The translations under genes and the position numbers were made by a program. The notes beneath the pieces were generated by a model. It made no database searches. It worked only from the letters and a program-made list of their open reading frames with translations, and was not told the origin of the DNA. DNA of 64,000 nt from Burkholderia glumae LMG 2196 = ATCC 33617 (GTDB lineage Bacteria; Pseudomonadota; Gammaproteobacteria; Burkholderiales; Burkholderiaceae), in NCBI RefSeq assembly GCF_000960995.1, contig NZ_CP009435.1, positions 992,001 to 1,056,000 of the forward strand, written 5' to 3'. Positions 34,729-44,120 of this stretch are shown piece by piece (position 1 is the first letter of the stretch; each line of letters begins with the position of its first letter).

Positions 34729-35229
34729 TTACTGGACGACGAAATCGGTAAACAGCACCGCGTCGACGCGTGCGCTGCGATTGCCAGGCTGCGTCGGTTT
34801 CTCGATCAGCGCGCGCAGTTCGTCGGCCAGCGCGCGCTTGCCGTCGAGCGTCGCCAGGTCCGAGGGGCGCTTGTTCGACAGCGCGAGCAGGATCCGGCTG
34901 CGGATCTCCGGCATGTGCTGCGTCAGGTAATCCTGCGCGGTCGGATCGGTCAGCTTCAGCGTCAGGCCGATGCGCAGGTAGTGCAGGCCGTCGTCGTCGG
35001 ACTGCAGGTTCACTGTCATCGATTCCAGCGGGAAGAACACCGGCGTCGCCAACTGCGGCGGGGCGGCATGCGCGGCACTGGCCGGCGCTTCGCGGTGCAG
35101 CAGGAAGAACCAGGCGGCGGCGCCGCCGGCGGCGGCGATCAGCAGGCCGATCAGCGCGAACAGGAAGATGCGCTTGAATTTGCCGGTCGGCGGGCGTTCG
35201 GGTGAAGCGGAGGCGGTCGTGGTGGCCAT
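34729..35229 (-). CDS. fliL: Flagellar basal body-associated protein FliL
   Basis: 166 residues from ATG 35229 (MATTTASASPERPPTGKFKR). One membrane segment (FALIGLLIAAAGGAAAWFFL), then the periplasmic FliL domain (FFPLESMTVNLQSDDDGLHY, RIGLTLKLTDPTAQDYLTQH, MPEIRSRILLALSNK). It stabilises stators around the motor. First gene of the fliLMNOPQR operon in this window; the frame extends upstream without homology. Confidence 0.93.
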   Translation of the reverse strand: MATTTASASPERPPTGKFKRIFLFALIGLLIAAAGGAAAWFFLLHREAPASAAHAAPPQLATPVFFPLESMTVNLQSDDDGLHYLRIGLTLKLTDPTAQDYLTQHMPEIRSRILLALSNKRPSDLATLDGKRALADELRALIEKPTQPGNRSARVDAVLFTDFVVQ

Positions 35230-35680
35230 ATGCTTGCTTACGTGATGACTTGTAGCCTGATTGTCGGGGGGCGGAGCCGGTTGCGATGGGGAGAACAGAG
35301 GGGGGATTTGCATCCATCTCGCCGGTTTGTCGCGGCCAGGCCGGCGCGCGGGACGCGGCAAACGGGCCGCGCGGCGGGCTGCGGGCACGGCGCGAGCGCC
35401 GCCGGGAGCGGCGCGGCCGGCCCTCGGCGGGGCCAGGCACGGCGCCGTGGCACGCGCCAACCCGGGCCGCACGCGGCACGCCCGCGGCCGCCGCGATCGC
35501 CGCGGGGCGCCCGGCCGGCGGGGCGCCGCGCCCCGGCCGGCACCCGGCGCGGCGCTTGATCGCGAGCTCGCCGCGGAGATAGGATGGCCGCTGTCTCATA
35601 ATTAAGACGACTCGCCTGGGTCGAACCCGTTCCCGCCCGGCATCCGGCGGCGGGACTTTTCTGCCGATTCCGGAGGCGTC
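35230..35680. other. Intergenic region between fliL and the LysR gene
   Basis: About 450 bp, mostly very GC-rich. The right end is locally AT-richer (CTCATAATTAAGACG near 35595) and has a possible -35 TTGATC (35556-35561) with TAGGAT 18 bp later for the LysR gene. The region should hold the promoter of the flagellar operon. I see no gene. Confidence 0.4.
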
Positions 35681-36625
35681 ATGGAGCTGCGCGCGCTGCG
35701 CTATTTCATCGAGGTGGTGCGTCAGCAGAGCTTCACGGCCGCCGCCGAGCAGATGTTCGTGACCCAGCCGACCATCAGCAAGATGGTGAAGGCGCTCGAG
35801 GACGAGATCGGCTCGCCGCTGCTGTTGCGCGACAGCCGCCAGATGGTGCTGACCGACGCCGGCCGGATCGTGTTTCAGCGCGGCCAGGACGTGCTCGCCG
35901 CGCAGGCGCAGCTGCAGGCCGAGCTCGACGACCTGGCCGAGCTCGGCCGCGGCGAGCTGACGATCGGCATCCCGCCGCTCGGCGGCGCCGCGTTCACGCC
36001 TGCCATCGCCATGTTCCGGCACCGTTATCCGAACATCGAGCTGAAGCTGTTCGAGGAAGGCGCGCGCACCATCGAGGCCGCGCTCGCGCGCGGCGAACTC
36101 GAGCTGGGCGGGGTGCTCGAGCCGGTCGATCCGGCCGTGTTCGAGGTGCTGCGGATGGTGCATGCGCCGCTGTGGCTCGTGTCGCGGCGCGGCGCGCGCT
36201 GGGACGGCGAGGGCAGCGTGCCGCTCGCCGATCTCGCCGAGGAGCCGTTCGTGTTTTATGCCGAATCGCTGGCGCTGCATCAGGCGGTCCGCGACGCCTG
36301 CGCGAAAGCCGGCTTCACGCCGTCGATCGTCAGCCGCAGCGGCCACTGGGACTTCATGGCCGCGCTGGTCCACGCGGGGGTTGGCATCGCGCTGCTGCCG
36401 GCGCCGTACTGCCGCCGGCTCGATCCCGCGCAGTTCAGCTGCCGGCCGATCGTCGAGCCCGAGATCGAGTGGTCGATCGCGCTCGGCTGGCTGCGGCGCG
36501 GGTATCTCTCGCACGCGGCGCGCGCCTGGATCGAGGTGGTGCGCGAAGTGGGGCCGGTCGATCCCGACGACGATCTCGCGTTCGACAACCTGCGCGCCTG
36601 GGGCGCCAACACCTCGCGCCGCTGA
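35681..36625 (+). CDS. LysR-type transcriptional regulator
   Basis: 314 residues. N-terminal winged helix-turn-helix (LRYFIEVVRQQSFTAAAEQM, FVTQPTISKMVKALEDEIGS), a linker helix, then a periplasmic-binding-protein-like effector domain (GELTIGIPPLGGAAFTPAIA, MAALVHAGVGIALLPAPYC). No adjacent divergent metabolic gene on its left, only the flagellar operon, so the target is not clear from context. Effector unknown. Confidence 0.93.
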   Translation: MELRALRYFIEVVRQQSFTAAAEQMFVTQPTISKMVKALEDEIGSPLLLRDSRQMVLTDAGRIVFQRGQDVLAAQAQLQAELDDLAELGRGELTIGIPPLGGAAFTPAIAMFRHRYPNIELKLFEEGARTIEAALARGELELGGVLEPVDPAVFEVLRMVHAPLWLVSRRGARWDGEGSVPLADLAEEPFVFYAESLALHQAVRDACAKAGFTPSIVSRSGHWDFMAALVHAGVGIALLPAPYCRRLDPAQFSCRPIVEPEIEWSIALGWLRRGYLSHAARAWIEVVREVGPVDPDDDLAFDNLRAWGANTSRR

Positions 36626-36737
36626 ATGCGCCGGGGCGCCCGGCGCGGCGGCCGCGGGCGGGGCCGGGCTTGGGCACCGGCGCGGCCCAGGGCAGCGCGA
36701 GGCCGGACGCGCCCGGAACGGCGCAGTTCAGCGCCGC

Positions 36738-37199
36738 TCACGCGCCGGCGTTCAGCGGGGCGTTGGCGATGAAGCGCTGCAGCAGCGCCGTCATGGTGCG
36801 CACCTCGTCGGCCGAGAAGCCGGCCAGCTGCGCGTTCATCTCGCCGGCGACGAGCCCCGGCAGGGCCTCGGCCGCATCGCGCCCGCGCCCCGTCAGCCCG
36901 ATCTCGATCACGCGCCGGTCCGCCGCGCTGCGGCTGCGTTCGAGCAGCCCCTTGCGTTCGAGCCGGTCGAGCATGCGGGTCATCGAGCCGCTGTCGTAGG
37001 CGAGCCGCCGCGACAGTTCGAGCGGCGTGCGCGCCTCGCCGCGCGCCAGCAGCAGCATCACGCCGATCTGCTGCGCGGTCAGCCCGAGCGGCGCGAGCGC
37101 CTGGTCCATACGCTCGACGAAGGCCTGCCGCGCGCGCGTCAGGTAATAACCGACGCTCGTTTCGAGGTCGCTGCTGCCGATGTCGTAGGAGCCGTTCAT
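36738..37199 (-). CDS. MarR-family regulator next to an efflux outer-membrane protein
   Basis: 153 residues from ATG 37199 (MNGSYDIGSSDLETSVGYYL). This start lies downstream of a good promoter, so longer alternatives are unlikely. Winged helix: GLTAQQIGVMLLLARGEART, PLELSRRLAYDSGSMTRMLD, RLERKGLLERSRSAADRRVI. Divergent from an NodT-type efflux outer-membrane gene. This MarR-efflux pairing is common in Burkholderia and usually means the regulator represses the transporter. Confidence 0.9.
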   Translation of the reverse strand: MNGSYDIGSSDLETSVGYYLTRARQAFVERMDQALAPLGLTAQQIGVMLLLARGEARTPLELSRRLAYDSGSMTRMLDRLERKGLLERSRSAADRRVIEIGLTGRGRDAAEALPGLVAGEMNAQLAGFSADEVRTMTALLQRFIANAPLNAGA

Positions 37200-37238
37200 G
37201 CGCGGACGATCCGTCGTGTGCAGGGGAAAAACCGCGCC

Positions 37239-37268
37239 AGTATCTTGAAAATTGCTTGCTTGGTCAAT
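37239..37268 (-). promoter_or_regulatory. Promoter for the MarR-family gene with ATTG...CAAT symmetry
   Basis: On the minus strand -35 TTGACC (37262-37267), a 17-base spacer and -10 GATACT (37239-37244). The -35 lies inside an 18-base stretch with inverted ATTG and CAAT ends (37251-37268), a candidate operator that could regulate both divergent genes. Confidence 0.6.
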
Positions 37269-37513
37269 GTTCATGGCGACGGGCATTTCGCCGGCCGGCG
37301 CGGCGCGGCGGCTTTCGGCGCCGTAACCGCCGGTAACCGGCCGCCCGGCGCCGGTAACACATCGGGTCGCCGGCGCGCCTTACCCTTACGGCTGTCCGGT
37401 TCGTTTTTCCCGCGTTCGTCGGTTACCATTTCGGCCGGGCCGCGCGCACTCGCGCCGACGGCCGCACCGTTCGTCGGCCCGCGCGCGGGCGGCGCCCAGA
37501 CAGGAATCCAGCC
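37269..37513. other. Leader region of the efflux outer-membrane gene
   Basis: About 245 bp upstream of the plus-strand gene. It should contain its promoter. I see no ORF and no clear -10/-35 pair. Confidence 0.35.
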
Positions 37514-39037
37514 ATGCAGCCAGTTGTTCCGTTGCGCGCACCGCAAGCGCTGCGCATCGCCGTGTCCGCCGCCGTGGCGATGCTCGTCGCCGGCTGCGCG
37601 GTCGGCCCCGACTACCACCGGCCCGACGTGGCGGTGCCGGCGGCCTACAAGGAAGCCCCGCCGGGCTGGAAGGTGGCGCAGCCCGACGACCACGCCGACC
37701 GCGGCCAGTGGTGGAAGATCTATCATGACGCGCAGCTCGACGAGCTGATCGCGAAGCTCAACGCCTCGAACCAGACCGTCGCGCAATCGGCGGCGGCCTA
37801 CCGGCAGGCCCGGGCGCTCGTCGCGCAGGCGCGCGCCGCGTATTTCCCGACGCTCGGCGCGACCGCCAGCGACACGCGCTCGTCGAGCCCGGGCGTCGCC
37901 AATTCGCGGTTCTCGACCGGCCGCTCGAGCACCACCTCCTACAGTGCCGGGCTCGACGCGTCGTGGGAGCCCGACCTGTGGGGCAAGGTGAGCCGCAACG
38001 TCAGTTCGCAGCGCGCGAGCGAGCAGGCCGCCGCGGCCGATCTGGCCAACGCGCGGCTGTCTGCGCAATCGACGCTCGCGCAGACCTACTTCCAGCTGCG
38101 CGCGGCCGATTCGGCACAGCAACTGCTCGACGACACGGTGGCCTCGTTCCGGCGCGCACTGCAGCTGACCCAGAACCAGTACGCGCAGGGCGTGGCCGCG
38201 CGCTCGGACGTGATCCAGGCGCAGACCCAGCTGCAGTCGGCGCAGGCCTCGGCGATCGACAACGGCATCGCGCGCGCGCAGTACGAGCACGCGATCGCGA
38301 CGCTGATCGGCGTGCCGGCCTCGAGCTTCTCGCTGCCGCCGATGCCGCTCGCGGCCGAGCCGCCGGCGACGCCGGCCGCGGTGCCGTCGGCGCTGCTCGA
38401 GCGGCGCCCCGACGTGGCGGCCGCCGAACGGCGCGCGGCCGCGGCCAACGAGCAGATCGGCGTGGCGATCGCGGCGTTCTTTCCGACCCTGACGCTGTCC
38501 GCCACGGGCGGCGTGCAGAGTTCGGCATGGTCACAGCTGTTCTCGCTGCCGTCGCGGGTCTGGACGGTCGGCCCGCAGCTGGCCGCCACGCTGTTCGACG
38601 CCGGCCTGCGCGCCGCGCAGACCGACGCCGCGCGCGCGAGCTACGACCAGAACGTCGCCGCGTATCGCGGCACGGTGCTGAGCGCGTTCCAGGACGTGGA
38701 GGACAATCTCGCCTCGCTGCGCATCCTCGACCAGGAGGTGGTGGTGCAGCGGCAGGCCGTCGATTCGGCCCAGCGCGCGCTCGATATCGTGACGAACCAG
38801 TACAAGTCCGGCACGGTCGCCTACCTGAGCGTGCTGACCGCCCAGACCACGGCCTTCACGGCCGAGCAGAAGCTGGTGCAGATCGACGGGCAGCGCATGG
38901 TGTCCTCGGTCGGGCTCGTGAAGGCGCTCGGCGGCGGCTGGGATGCCTCGCAAATGGCGCGCGAGACGGGCGGTGTCGAGGCGCCGGCGCCGGCCTCGGC
39001 ACCGGCTGCGGCGGCCGCCCCGCTCGCGCAGCGCTGA
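37514..39037 (+). CDS. NodT/OprM-family outer-membrane efflux lipoprotein
   Basis: 507 residues. The lipoprotein signal LVAGCAVGPDYHRPDVAVPA carries the lipid-acceptor cysteine. Two OEP repeats follow: LIAKLNASNQTVAQSAAAYR and SLRILDQEVVVQRQAVDSAQ. It forms the trimeric outer-membrane duct of a tripartite efflux pump. The Ala/Pro-rich tail is low-complexity. No membrane-fusion protein or inner-membrane pump lies beside it in the window: gspN follows in the opposite direction. It must share a pump encoded elsewhere, or the rest of the operon has been lost. Confidence 0.93.
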   Translation: MQPVVPLRAPQALRIAVSAAVAMLVAGCAVGPDYHRPDVAVPAAYKEAPPGWKVAQPDDHADRGQWWKIYHDAQLDELIAKLNASNQTVAQSAAAYRQARALVAQARAAYFPTLGATASDTRSSSPGVANSRFSTGRSSTTSYSAGLDASWEPDLWGKVSRNVSSQRASEQAAAADLANARLSAQSTLAQTYFQLRAADSAQQLLDDTVASFRRALQLTQNQYAQGVAARSDVIQAQTQLQSAQASAIDNGIARAQYEHAIATLIGVPASSFSLPPMPLAAEPPATPAAVPSALLERRPDVAAAERRAAAANEQIGVAIAAFFPTLTLSATGGVQSSAWSQLFSLPSRVWTVGPQLAATLFDAGLRAAQTDAARASYDQNVAAYRGTVLSAFQDVEDNLASLRILDQEVVVQRQAVDSAQRALDIVTNQYKSGTVAYLSVLTAQTTAFTAEQKLVQIDGQRMVSSVGLVKALGGGWDASQMARETGGVEAPAPASAPAAAAAPLAQR

Positions 39038-39150
39038 TCCCGGCGCACCGGCCGGCCGCCGGTCTGGTGCGCGCTTGCCGGGCCCGCGCCGGCATTCGTC
39101 CGGTCACCTCGGCGCGGCGCCCGAGCGGGGCGCCGGCGCCTCGCGAAGCC

Positions 39151-39921
39151 TCAGAACGTCAACGACACGAGGCCCGGCCCGATCGGGCGGCCGAGCAGGT
39201 TCAACAGGCCGAGCAGGTTCTCGCGCTGCGCGTCGTCGGCGCGCGCGGTGCCGTTGAACGACGAAGCGCCGCTCCCGAAGCTGCCGTGCCCCTGCAGGAA
39301 CAGCGGCCCCTTCAGCGTCGACAGATCGAGTGTCGAGTTCGTGCCCTGGGCCTGCCAGACCGCGCGATAGGATCCGAGCGGCTTGACGATCGAGAGCCGC
39401 GAGCTCATGTCGGTGATGGTCAGCGTGACCTGCCCGAACACCTGCTGGCCGAACAGGCGCCAGTCGCTCCAGCCGATCCGCACGTCGCCATGCAGGTCGA
39501 GCGTGTTGAACGGCGTGCCGAGCCCGGCCAGCAGCGAGGCCGGCACCGCCATCGCGCCGGACGACACCAGCGCGCCGCGCAGCGTCGCATCGACGGTGAT
39601 CGGGTCGGGCATGGCTTCGGTCTGGCGCATCTTCATGCGCAGGTGGCCCGTGAACAGGGACCAGAACGAAGTCTGCCATTCGATCCGGCCCGGCAGCAGC
39701 GTGGAGGCGCTGAGGTCGTGCCCCGGCGCCAGCAGCAGGGTGGCCGAGCCGTGCCAGAGCGAGCCGTCGGGGTCGACCAGGTTGAGGTGGCCGCCGCTCG
39801 CGCGCGCGAACTGCGGCGTCACCCAGGCCGCCGGCAGCAGCGCGACCACCACCACGGCCACCGCGAGCGCCCCCGTCACGACCCACGGCAGGCTCGCGCG
39901 CAATCGCATCCAGAACCTCAT
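39151..39921 (-). CDS. gspN: Type II secretion system protein GspN
   Basis: 256 residues from ATG 39921. One N-terminal membrane segment (VVTGALAVAVVVVALLPAAW) and a periplasmic domain of the GspN family (VDPDGSLWHGSATLLLAPGH, GRIEWQTSFWSLFTG, WRLFGQQVFGQVTLTITDM). GspN is an accessory component present in only some T2SS clusters. Last gene of the minus-strand cluster; 60 bp after gspM. Confidence 0.88.
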   Translation of the reverse strand: MRFWMRLRASLPWVVTGALAVAVVVVALLPAAWVTPQFARASGGHLNLVDPDGSLWHGSATLLLAPGHDLSASTLLPGRIEWQTSFWSLFTGHLRMKMRQTEAMPDPITVDATLRGALVSSGAMAVPASLLAGLGTPFNTLDLHGDVRIGWSDWRLFGQQVFGQVTLTITDMSSRLSIVKPLGSYRAVWQAQGTNSTLDLSTLKGPLFLQGHGSFGSGASSFNGTARADDAQRENLLGLLNLLGRPIGPGLVSLTF

Positions 39922-39979
39922 CGGCACCCCGCCCCGGGCCGCGCGACGGCGGCCACGTCGGTGTTTCGCGCGGCGCCGC

Positions 39980-40483
39980 TCACTTGGCGCCCGCCGGCTG
40001 CATCACGGCGCTCAGGTCCACCTGGCCGTCCTCCTTCAACGCGCTCGCGTGCAGCTCGCCCACCTGTACCTTGAACTGCTTGCGCACATCGTCGAGCCAC
40101 TGCGTCCAGACCGGGAACGACGCGTTCTTCAGCTGGACCTGCACGCCGCTGCCCACCACCTGCAGCTGCGCGCCCTGCAGCCCGTGGTCGGACAGCGAGC
40201 CGGCCAGCGCGTCGCGCAGCGCCAGGCCGGTCGGCGCCACGCCCTGCGCGGCGGCCGCCAGCGAGCGCGCCTCGTTGGCCTGCTCGGTCATCTGCGCGAG
40301 CTGCTGCCGCATGCCCGGCAGCGCGGTGGCGATCTTCTCGCTGTTCACCTGCGCGGGCGACCACAGCACCGAATAGAGCACCACCACCACCAGCAGCGCG
40401 CCACCCCAGCCGAGCAGCAGCTTCTCGCGCGGGTTGCGCTCGTCCCAGAACTGCGCCAGCGTTTCGTTCAACTCCGACTTCAT
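39980..40483 (-). CDS. gspM: Type II secretion system protein GspM
   Basis: 167 residues from ATG 40483, overlapping the gspL stop (ATGA). Short cytoplasmic start (FWDERNPREKLLLGWGGALL), one membrane segment (VVVVLYSVLW), then a coiled-coil and small periplasmic ferredoxin-like domain (VQVQLKNASFPVWTQWLDDV). It pairs with GspL in the inner-membrane platform. Confidence 0.92.
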   Translation of the reverse strand: MKSELNETLAQFWDERNPREKLLLGWGGALLVVVVLYSVLWSPAQVNSEKIATALPGMRQQLAQMTEQANEARSLAAAAQGVAPTGLALRDALAGSLSDHGLQGAQLQVVGSGVQVQLKNASFPVWTQWLDDVRKQFKVQVGELHASALKEDGQVDLSAVMQPAGAK

Positions 40484-41892
40484 GATCCGCTCCGGATGGT
40501 CCATTTGCCCGTGCTGCTGTCGATCGTGCCGGTCAGGCCGTTGCGCGCGAGGCGCGTGCCGAAATCGGGGTCGACCTTGACCTGCGGCTTGAAGCCGACG
40601 TCGAGCCGGCGGTCGTGGTAGTCGAGCGAGGCGATGCCGTTGGCGGGCAGCGGCCCGAGCGAGCGCGCCACGCCGCTCGCCAGCGCGAGGAAATCGTTCG
40701 GCGATAGCTCGCCCGCCGCGATTCGCAGCTGGTCGATCTGACGCGTCATCTGCTCGGGTGGATCGAGCACCGTGGTGGTCTTCGGGAACGCCGTCAGCAG
40801 CGTTTCGGTGATCTGCGCGGAAATCGCGTCGCGCTCGCGCGCGAGCCGCCACCAGTGCAGGTTCACGCCGATCACCGCCACCACCAGCGTGGCCACCGCC
40901 AGCGCGGCCGGCAGCTTCAGGCGCGTGAGCGTGGCGCGGTCGAAGCGCCACGGCACCACTTCGAAATCGAACTGGCAGAGATTGAAGCGCGTCTCGAGCG
41001 CGCGCCGCGCGAACGCGTCGAACGGCAGCGGCGTGGTGCCGGGGATCGCGTCGGGATCGGCCTGCGTGGTGACGGAGGCGAGCTGCGGCTCCGCACCGGG
41101 CGCGCCGAGCGTGTAGAGCTCGAACGGCGCGTCCGCGGTCAGCGCCGCCAGCGTCGAGCCGGCCGAGGCGGCCGGCGCGGTCAGCCCTTCGCCGAGCGCG
41201 CCGCGCGCGATCGCGAGTTCGACGCGCGGCGCGGCGGCGAGCGCGATCTCGCCGTCGATCGGCACCGATTCGATGCGCGCCATGACCGCGGCGATGATCG
41301 GCGTGCGTGCCGGCTGCAGGCCGTGCGCGGGCGGCTCGGCCGGCGAGATCACCGCGGCTTCGGTGACGGAGCCGGCGGCGCCGGGCTCGCCCGCCTCGCC
41401 GTCGGGCAGCGGCGCCGGCTCGGCCGTGTCGGCCGCCAGCGCGATCTCGGCCGGCACCGGCAGGCAGCGGGTGGCCGGCACGGCGCGGATCGCGCGATGG
41501 CCGGCCGCCTTGAACGCCTCCACCACGAAGCGGAACCACTCGCGGTCGATCACCGCCAGCACGCGCCGGCCGTCCGGCAGCGCGACCGGATCGACGGCGA
41601 TGTGGCAGCTCTGCGGGTCCTGGATCAGGTAGTCCTCGACGATGTTCGGCAGCGCCTGGCGCAGCTTGGGCCCCTTCACGGCGGGCACCGCGGCGGCCAG
41701 CAGCAGCAGGTCGCGGGCGGCCACGACGAGCACCGTCGAGGCCGCATGCGGCAGCGTCGCGAGCGAACTGCGGCCGGCGCGCTGCGCATGGCCGCTCTTG
41801 TCGAGCAGCGCGAACGACAGCTCGGGCCACTGCCATTCCGGCAGCGGCACGGCGGGTTCGCGCGGCGGCAGTACAACGATCAACGTGCTCAA
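40480..41892 (-). CDS. gspL: Type II secretion system protein GspL
   Basis: 470 residues from TTG 41892 (AGGAG upstream), reading MSTLIVVLPPREPAV. An actin-like cytoplasmic domain (SLATLPHAASTVLVVAARDL, GPKLRQALPNIVEDYLI) precedes one membrane segment near residue 340-360 (LPAALAVATLVVAVIGVNLH) and a periplasmic domain. It contacts GspE and GspM. The cytoplasmic part has a long Ala/Pro/Glu-rich insertion (about 180-260), longer than in well-studied homologues. Confidence 0.92.
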   Translation of the reverse strand: MSTLIVVLPPREPAVPLPEWQWPELSFALLDKSGHAQRAGRSSLATLPHAASTVLVVAARDLLLLAAAVPAVKGPKLRQALPNIVEDYLIQDPQSCHIAVDPVALPDGRRVLAVIDREWFRFVVEAFKAAGHRAIRAVPATRCLPVPAEIALAADTAEPAPLPDGEAGEPGAAGSVTEAAVISPAEPPAHGLQPARTPIIAAVMARIESVPIDGEIALAAAPRVELAIARGALGEGLTAPAASAGSTLAALTADAPFELYTLGAPGAEPQLASVTTQADPDAIPGTTPLPFDAFARRALETRFNLCQFDFEVVPWRFDRATLTRLKLPAALAVATLVVAVIGVNLHWWRLARERDAISAQITETLLTAFPKTTTVLDPPEQMTRQIDQLRIAAGELSPNDFLALASGVARSLGPLPANGIASLDYHDRRLDVGFKPQVKVDPDFGTRLARNGLTGTIDSSTGKWTIRSGS

Positions 41893-41916
41893 GAGCTCCT
41901 CTCCCGAATGGCGTTG

Positions 41917-43053
41917 TTATAGCTGATCGACAACCCGGACGATGCGCGTGGTGTGCGTCGTCGGATCACGATACACGAGCGAGGTGCGGTCGATTTCCGC
42001 ACGCCCGTGCTGGATACGGCCGTGGACGATGAAATAGCTGGTCGTCACGTCGATCTGGGTCGGATCGAGCATCACGTTCGGCGCGCCGGTGGACTGCATC
42101 GCCAGCTGTGCGTCGCCGACGTTGCGGAAGAACGCCGTGTCGCGGTGCGCGACGATGGTCTGCGCCGACGACACCGACAGGCCCGGCATCAGCGCGGCGA
42201 TCACCTCGGCGCGCGCGGTGTTGAGATTGACCGGCGTGACGGTGGGCAGCACCGTCACGAACGGGCGCAGCGTCTCGATGATCTCGGGCGTCACGCCGTT
42301 CACGTCGAGCAGCGAATCGAGGCTGGTCGGCACCAGCGGCGCGGCGCCCGAACTAGCGTCGGTGTCGTTGCCGTCGTCGAAGCCGGGGTCGCCACGGCCG
42401 GTATTGCTGCCGCTGTCGCCCTGCGGAATCGGCACGTTGCCGGAGCCGGGCACGCTGGCGGTCTGAAAGCGGGTGGCCGAGTAGCGCAGGCCGGCGCGGA
42501 TCTGCCGCGCGATGCGCAGCGCGAGCTGCGAGTCGATGCCGAGCGACATCAGCAGCCGCTTGAAGGTGGCGACCTGGCTGGCGCTGATCTGCAGCACGCC
42601 CGGCGCCGGCGTCGACACCAGGTTGCGCAGGTTGTACTTGGCCTGTGCGTCCTCGATCTCGCCCGACAGGTAAGTATCGTCGCCGCCGGAGGTGTCGGTC
42701 ACGCCGATCCGGCCGAGGAAGTCGGACAGCTTCGTCTTCGCGATCGGCACCGTCCAGATGCCGCCGAGATAGGTAACGCCGGGCGCCGTGTCGCCCTCGG
42801 AGCGCAGGATCATGCGGGTCCAGTCGAGCGCGCCGCGCGCGATCCACTGCGCCTGCATCAGCAGCCGCTGGTTCTCGATGCGGCGGATCTGGATCTGCTG
42901 GCGCCAGAGCATGCCCGACACGAGGATCGCCGTCAGCGCCACCACCAGCAGCGCGCTGATGATCGCCACGCCGCGCTGGCGGGCCGGCGACGGGCGAGCC
43001 CGGCGGCCGCAGCGGCGCGAATCATGAAGCAAGGCGGATGCGCGCATCGTCAT
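41917..43053 (-). CDS. gspK: Type II secretion minor pseudopilin GspK
   Basis: 378 residues from ATG 43053, overlapping the gspJ stop. Prepilin leader RQRGVAIISALLVVALTAIL; then the SAM-like alpha-domain insertion (NLVSTPAPGVLQISASQVAT, RLLMSLGIDSQLALRIARQI) and the pilin fold. Cleaved after the Gly by a prepilin peptidase not present in this window. GspK caps the pseudopilus with GspI and GspJ. Confidence 0.93.
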   Translation of the reverse strand: MTMRASALLHDSRRCGRRARPSPARQRGVAIISALLVVALTAILVSGMLWRQQIQIRRIENQRLLMQAQWIARGALDWTRMILRSEGDTAPGVTYLGGIWTVPIAKTKLSDFLGRIGVTDTSGGDDTYLSGEIEDAQAKYNLRNLVSTPAPGVLQISASQVATFKRLLMSLGIDSQLALRIARQIRAGLRYSATRFQTASVPGSGNVPIPQGDSGSNTGRGDPGFDDGNDTDASSGAAPLVPTSLDSLLDVNGVTPEIIETLRPFVTVLPTVTPVNLNTARAEVIAALMPGLSVSSAQTIVAHRDTAFFRNVGDAQLAMQSTGAPNVMLDPTQIDVTTSYFIVHGRIQHGRAEIDRTSLVYRDPTTHTTRIVRVVDQL

Positions 43054-43727
43054 TCCCCAACCATGAACACGCGCTTGACCGGCACGCGCAGCGAGGTCGC
43101 GCCGATGCCGACCTCGAGGCCCGTCACCGAGCGCTCGGGCGGCGCGTTGCCCACCACCGGCTGCCTGAGCGCCTGGTTTTGCTTGCCGAGCGCGTCGTCG
43201 GCGACGGGCATGTTGGTGGTCCAGCCGATCTTCGGCACGTAGACGCGCGCGGTGATCACGCCCACTCCGCGCATCAGCGGCACGGCGCTCCAGCCGTCGA
43301 CGCTGGGGTCGCCGAGCGTGCTGCGCAGCACGCGCTCGTCGGAGATCAGCGGCGAGACGTAGCGCACCACGCGGCCGCCGGAAATCACGTAGCGCACCAC
43401 CTGGATGCGCGGCGGGCTGCCCGGCATATCGAAGCCGCGCACGATCTGCAACGTGTTGCCGACCACCCGCACCGGCGGCTGGCCGGCTTCGTCGTCGGTC
43501 ACGGCGCGGCGCGCGTCGATGCGCATCTGGTCGAACATCTGCGCGAAGGTGCGCTCGTCCTCCATCACGGCCGCTATCCGGTCGCGGCCGCGGATCACCT
43601 GGTCGAGCCCGCGCCACGACAGCAGCGCGAGCACGGCGAGGATCGTGATCGCGATCAGCATCTCGATCAGCGTGAAGCCGCGATCGGCGCGCGCGCCGCG
43701 GCGCTTAAAGCGAGCGGTTGGTTTCAT
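43050..43727 (-). CDS. gspJ: Type II secretion minor pseudopilin GspJ
   Basis: 225 residues. Prepilin signal RGFTLIEMLIAITILAVLAL with the +5 Glu, then the globular GspJ domain (FDQMRIDARRAVTDDEAGQP). It overlaps gspI at the start and gspK at the end. Tip component of the pseudopilus. Confidence 0.93.
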   Translation of the reverse strand: MKPTARFKRRGARADRGFTLIEMLIAITILAVLALLSWRGLDQVIRGRDRIAAVMEDERTFAQMFDQMRIDARRAVTDDEAGQPPVRVVGNTLQIVRGFDMPGSPPRIQVVRYVISGGRVVRYVSPLISDERVLRSTLGDPSVDGWSAVPLMRGVGVITARVYVPKIGWTTNMPVADDALGKQNQALRQPVVGNAPPERSVTGLEVGIGATSLRVPVKRVFMVGE

Positions 43728-44118
43728 TCGCGACCACCGTGACCATCTGGGCGAGCACGCTGGCTTCGCCCGTCTTGCGTACCGCCACCTCGACGCGGCG
43801 GAATGTCGGATTCGGCGTGCTGCTGACGCGCTCGGTGCAGGTCAGCGCGACGTTGCCCTGCGAACAGTCGAACTGCTGCTCGCCGATGTCGGGCCACGCG
43901 TGCGCGAGCCGCAGCTGGCCGAGCGCGTTGTCGGCGCTCCAGCTCGCGAGCAGGCGGTCGTTCAGCGCGCCGGCGTTGCTGGCGAGCGTGCCGACCGCGC
44001 GGATCGAGGCGGCCAGCGCGACCGCGATGATCGCCAGCGCGATCAGCACCTCGATCATCGTGAAGCCATGCGCGGCGGCCCGGGGCGCGCGGCGTGCGAG
44101 GGGGAGCGGCGCGGCCAT
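43705..44118 (-). CDS. gspI: Type II secretion minor pseudopilin GspI
   Basis: 137 residues. Prepilin signal HGFTMIEVLIALAIIAVALA with the +5 Glu; compact domain with two Cys (FDCSQGNVALTCTER). Overlaps gspJ by 23 bp. It initiates tip-complex assembly with GspJ and GspK. Confidence 0.93.
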   Translation of the reverse strand: MAAPLPLARRAPRAAAHGFTMIEVLIALAIIAVALAASIRAVGTLASNAGALNDRLLASWSADNALGQLRLAHAWPDIGEQQFDCSQGNVALTCTERVSSTPNPTFRRVEVAVRKTGEASVLAQMVTVVANETNRSL

Positions 44119-44120
44119 CG

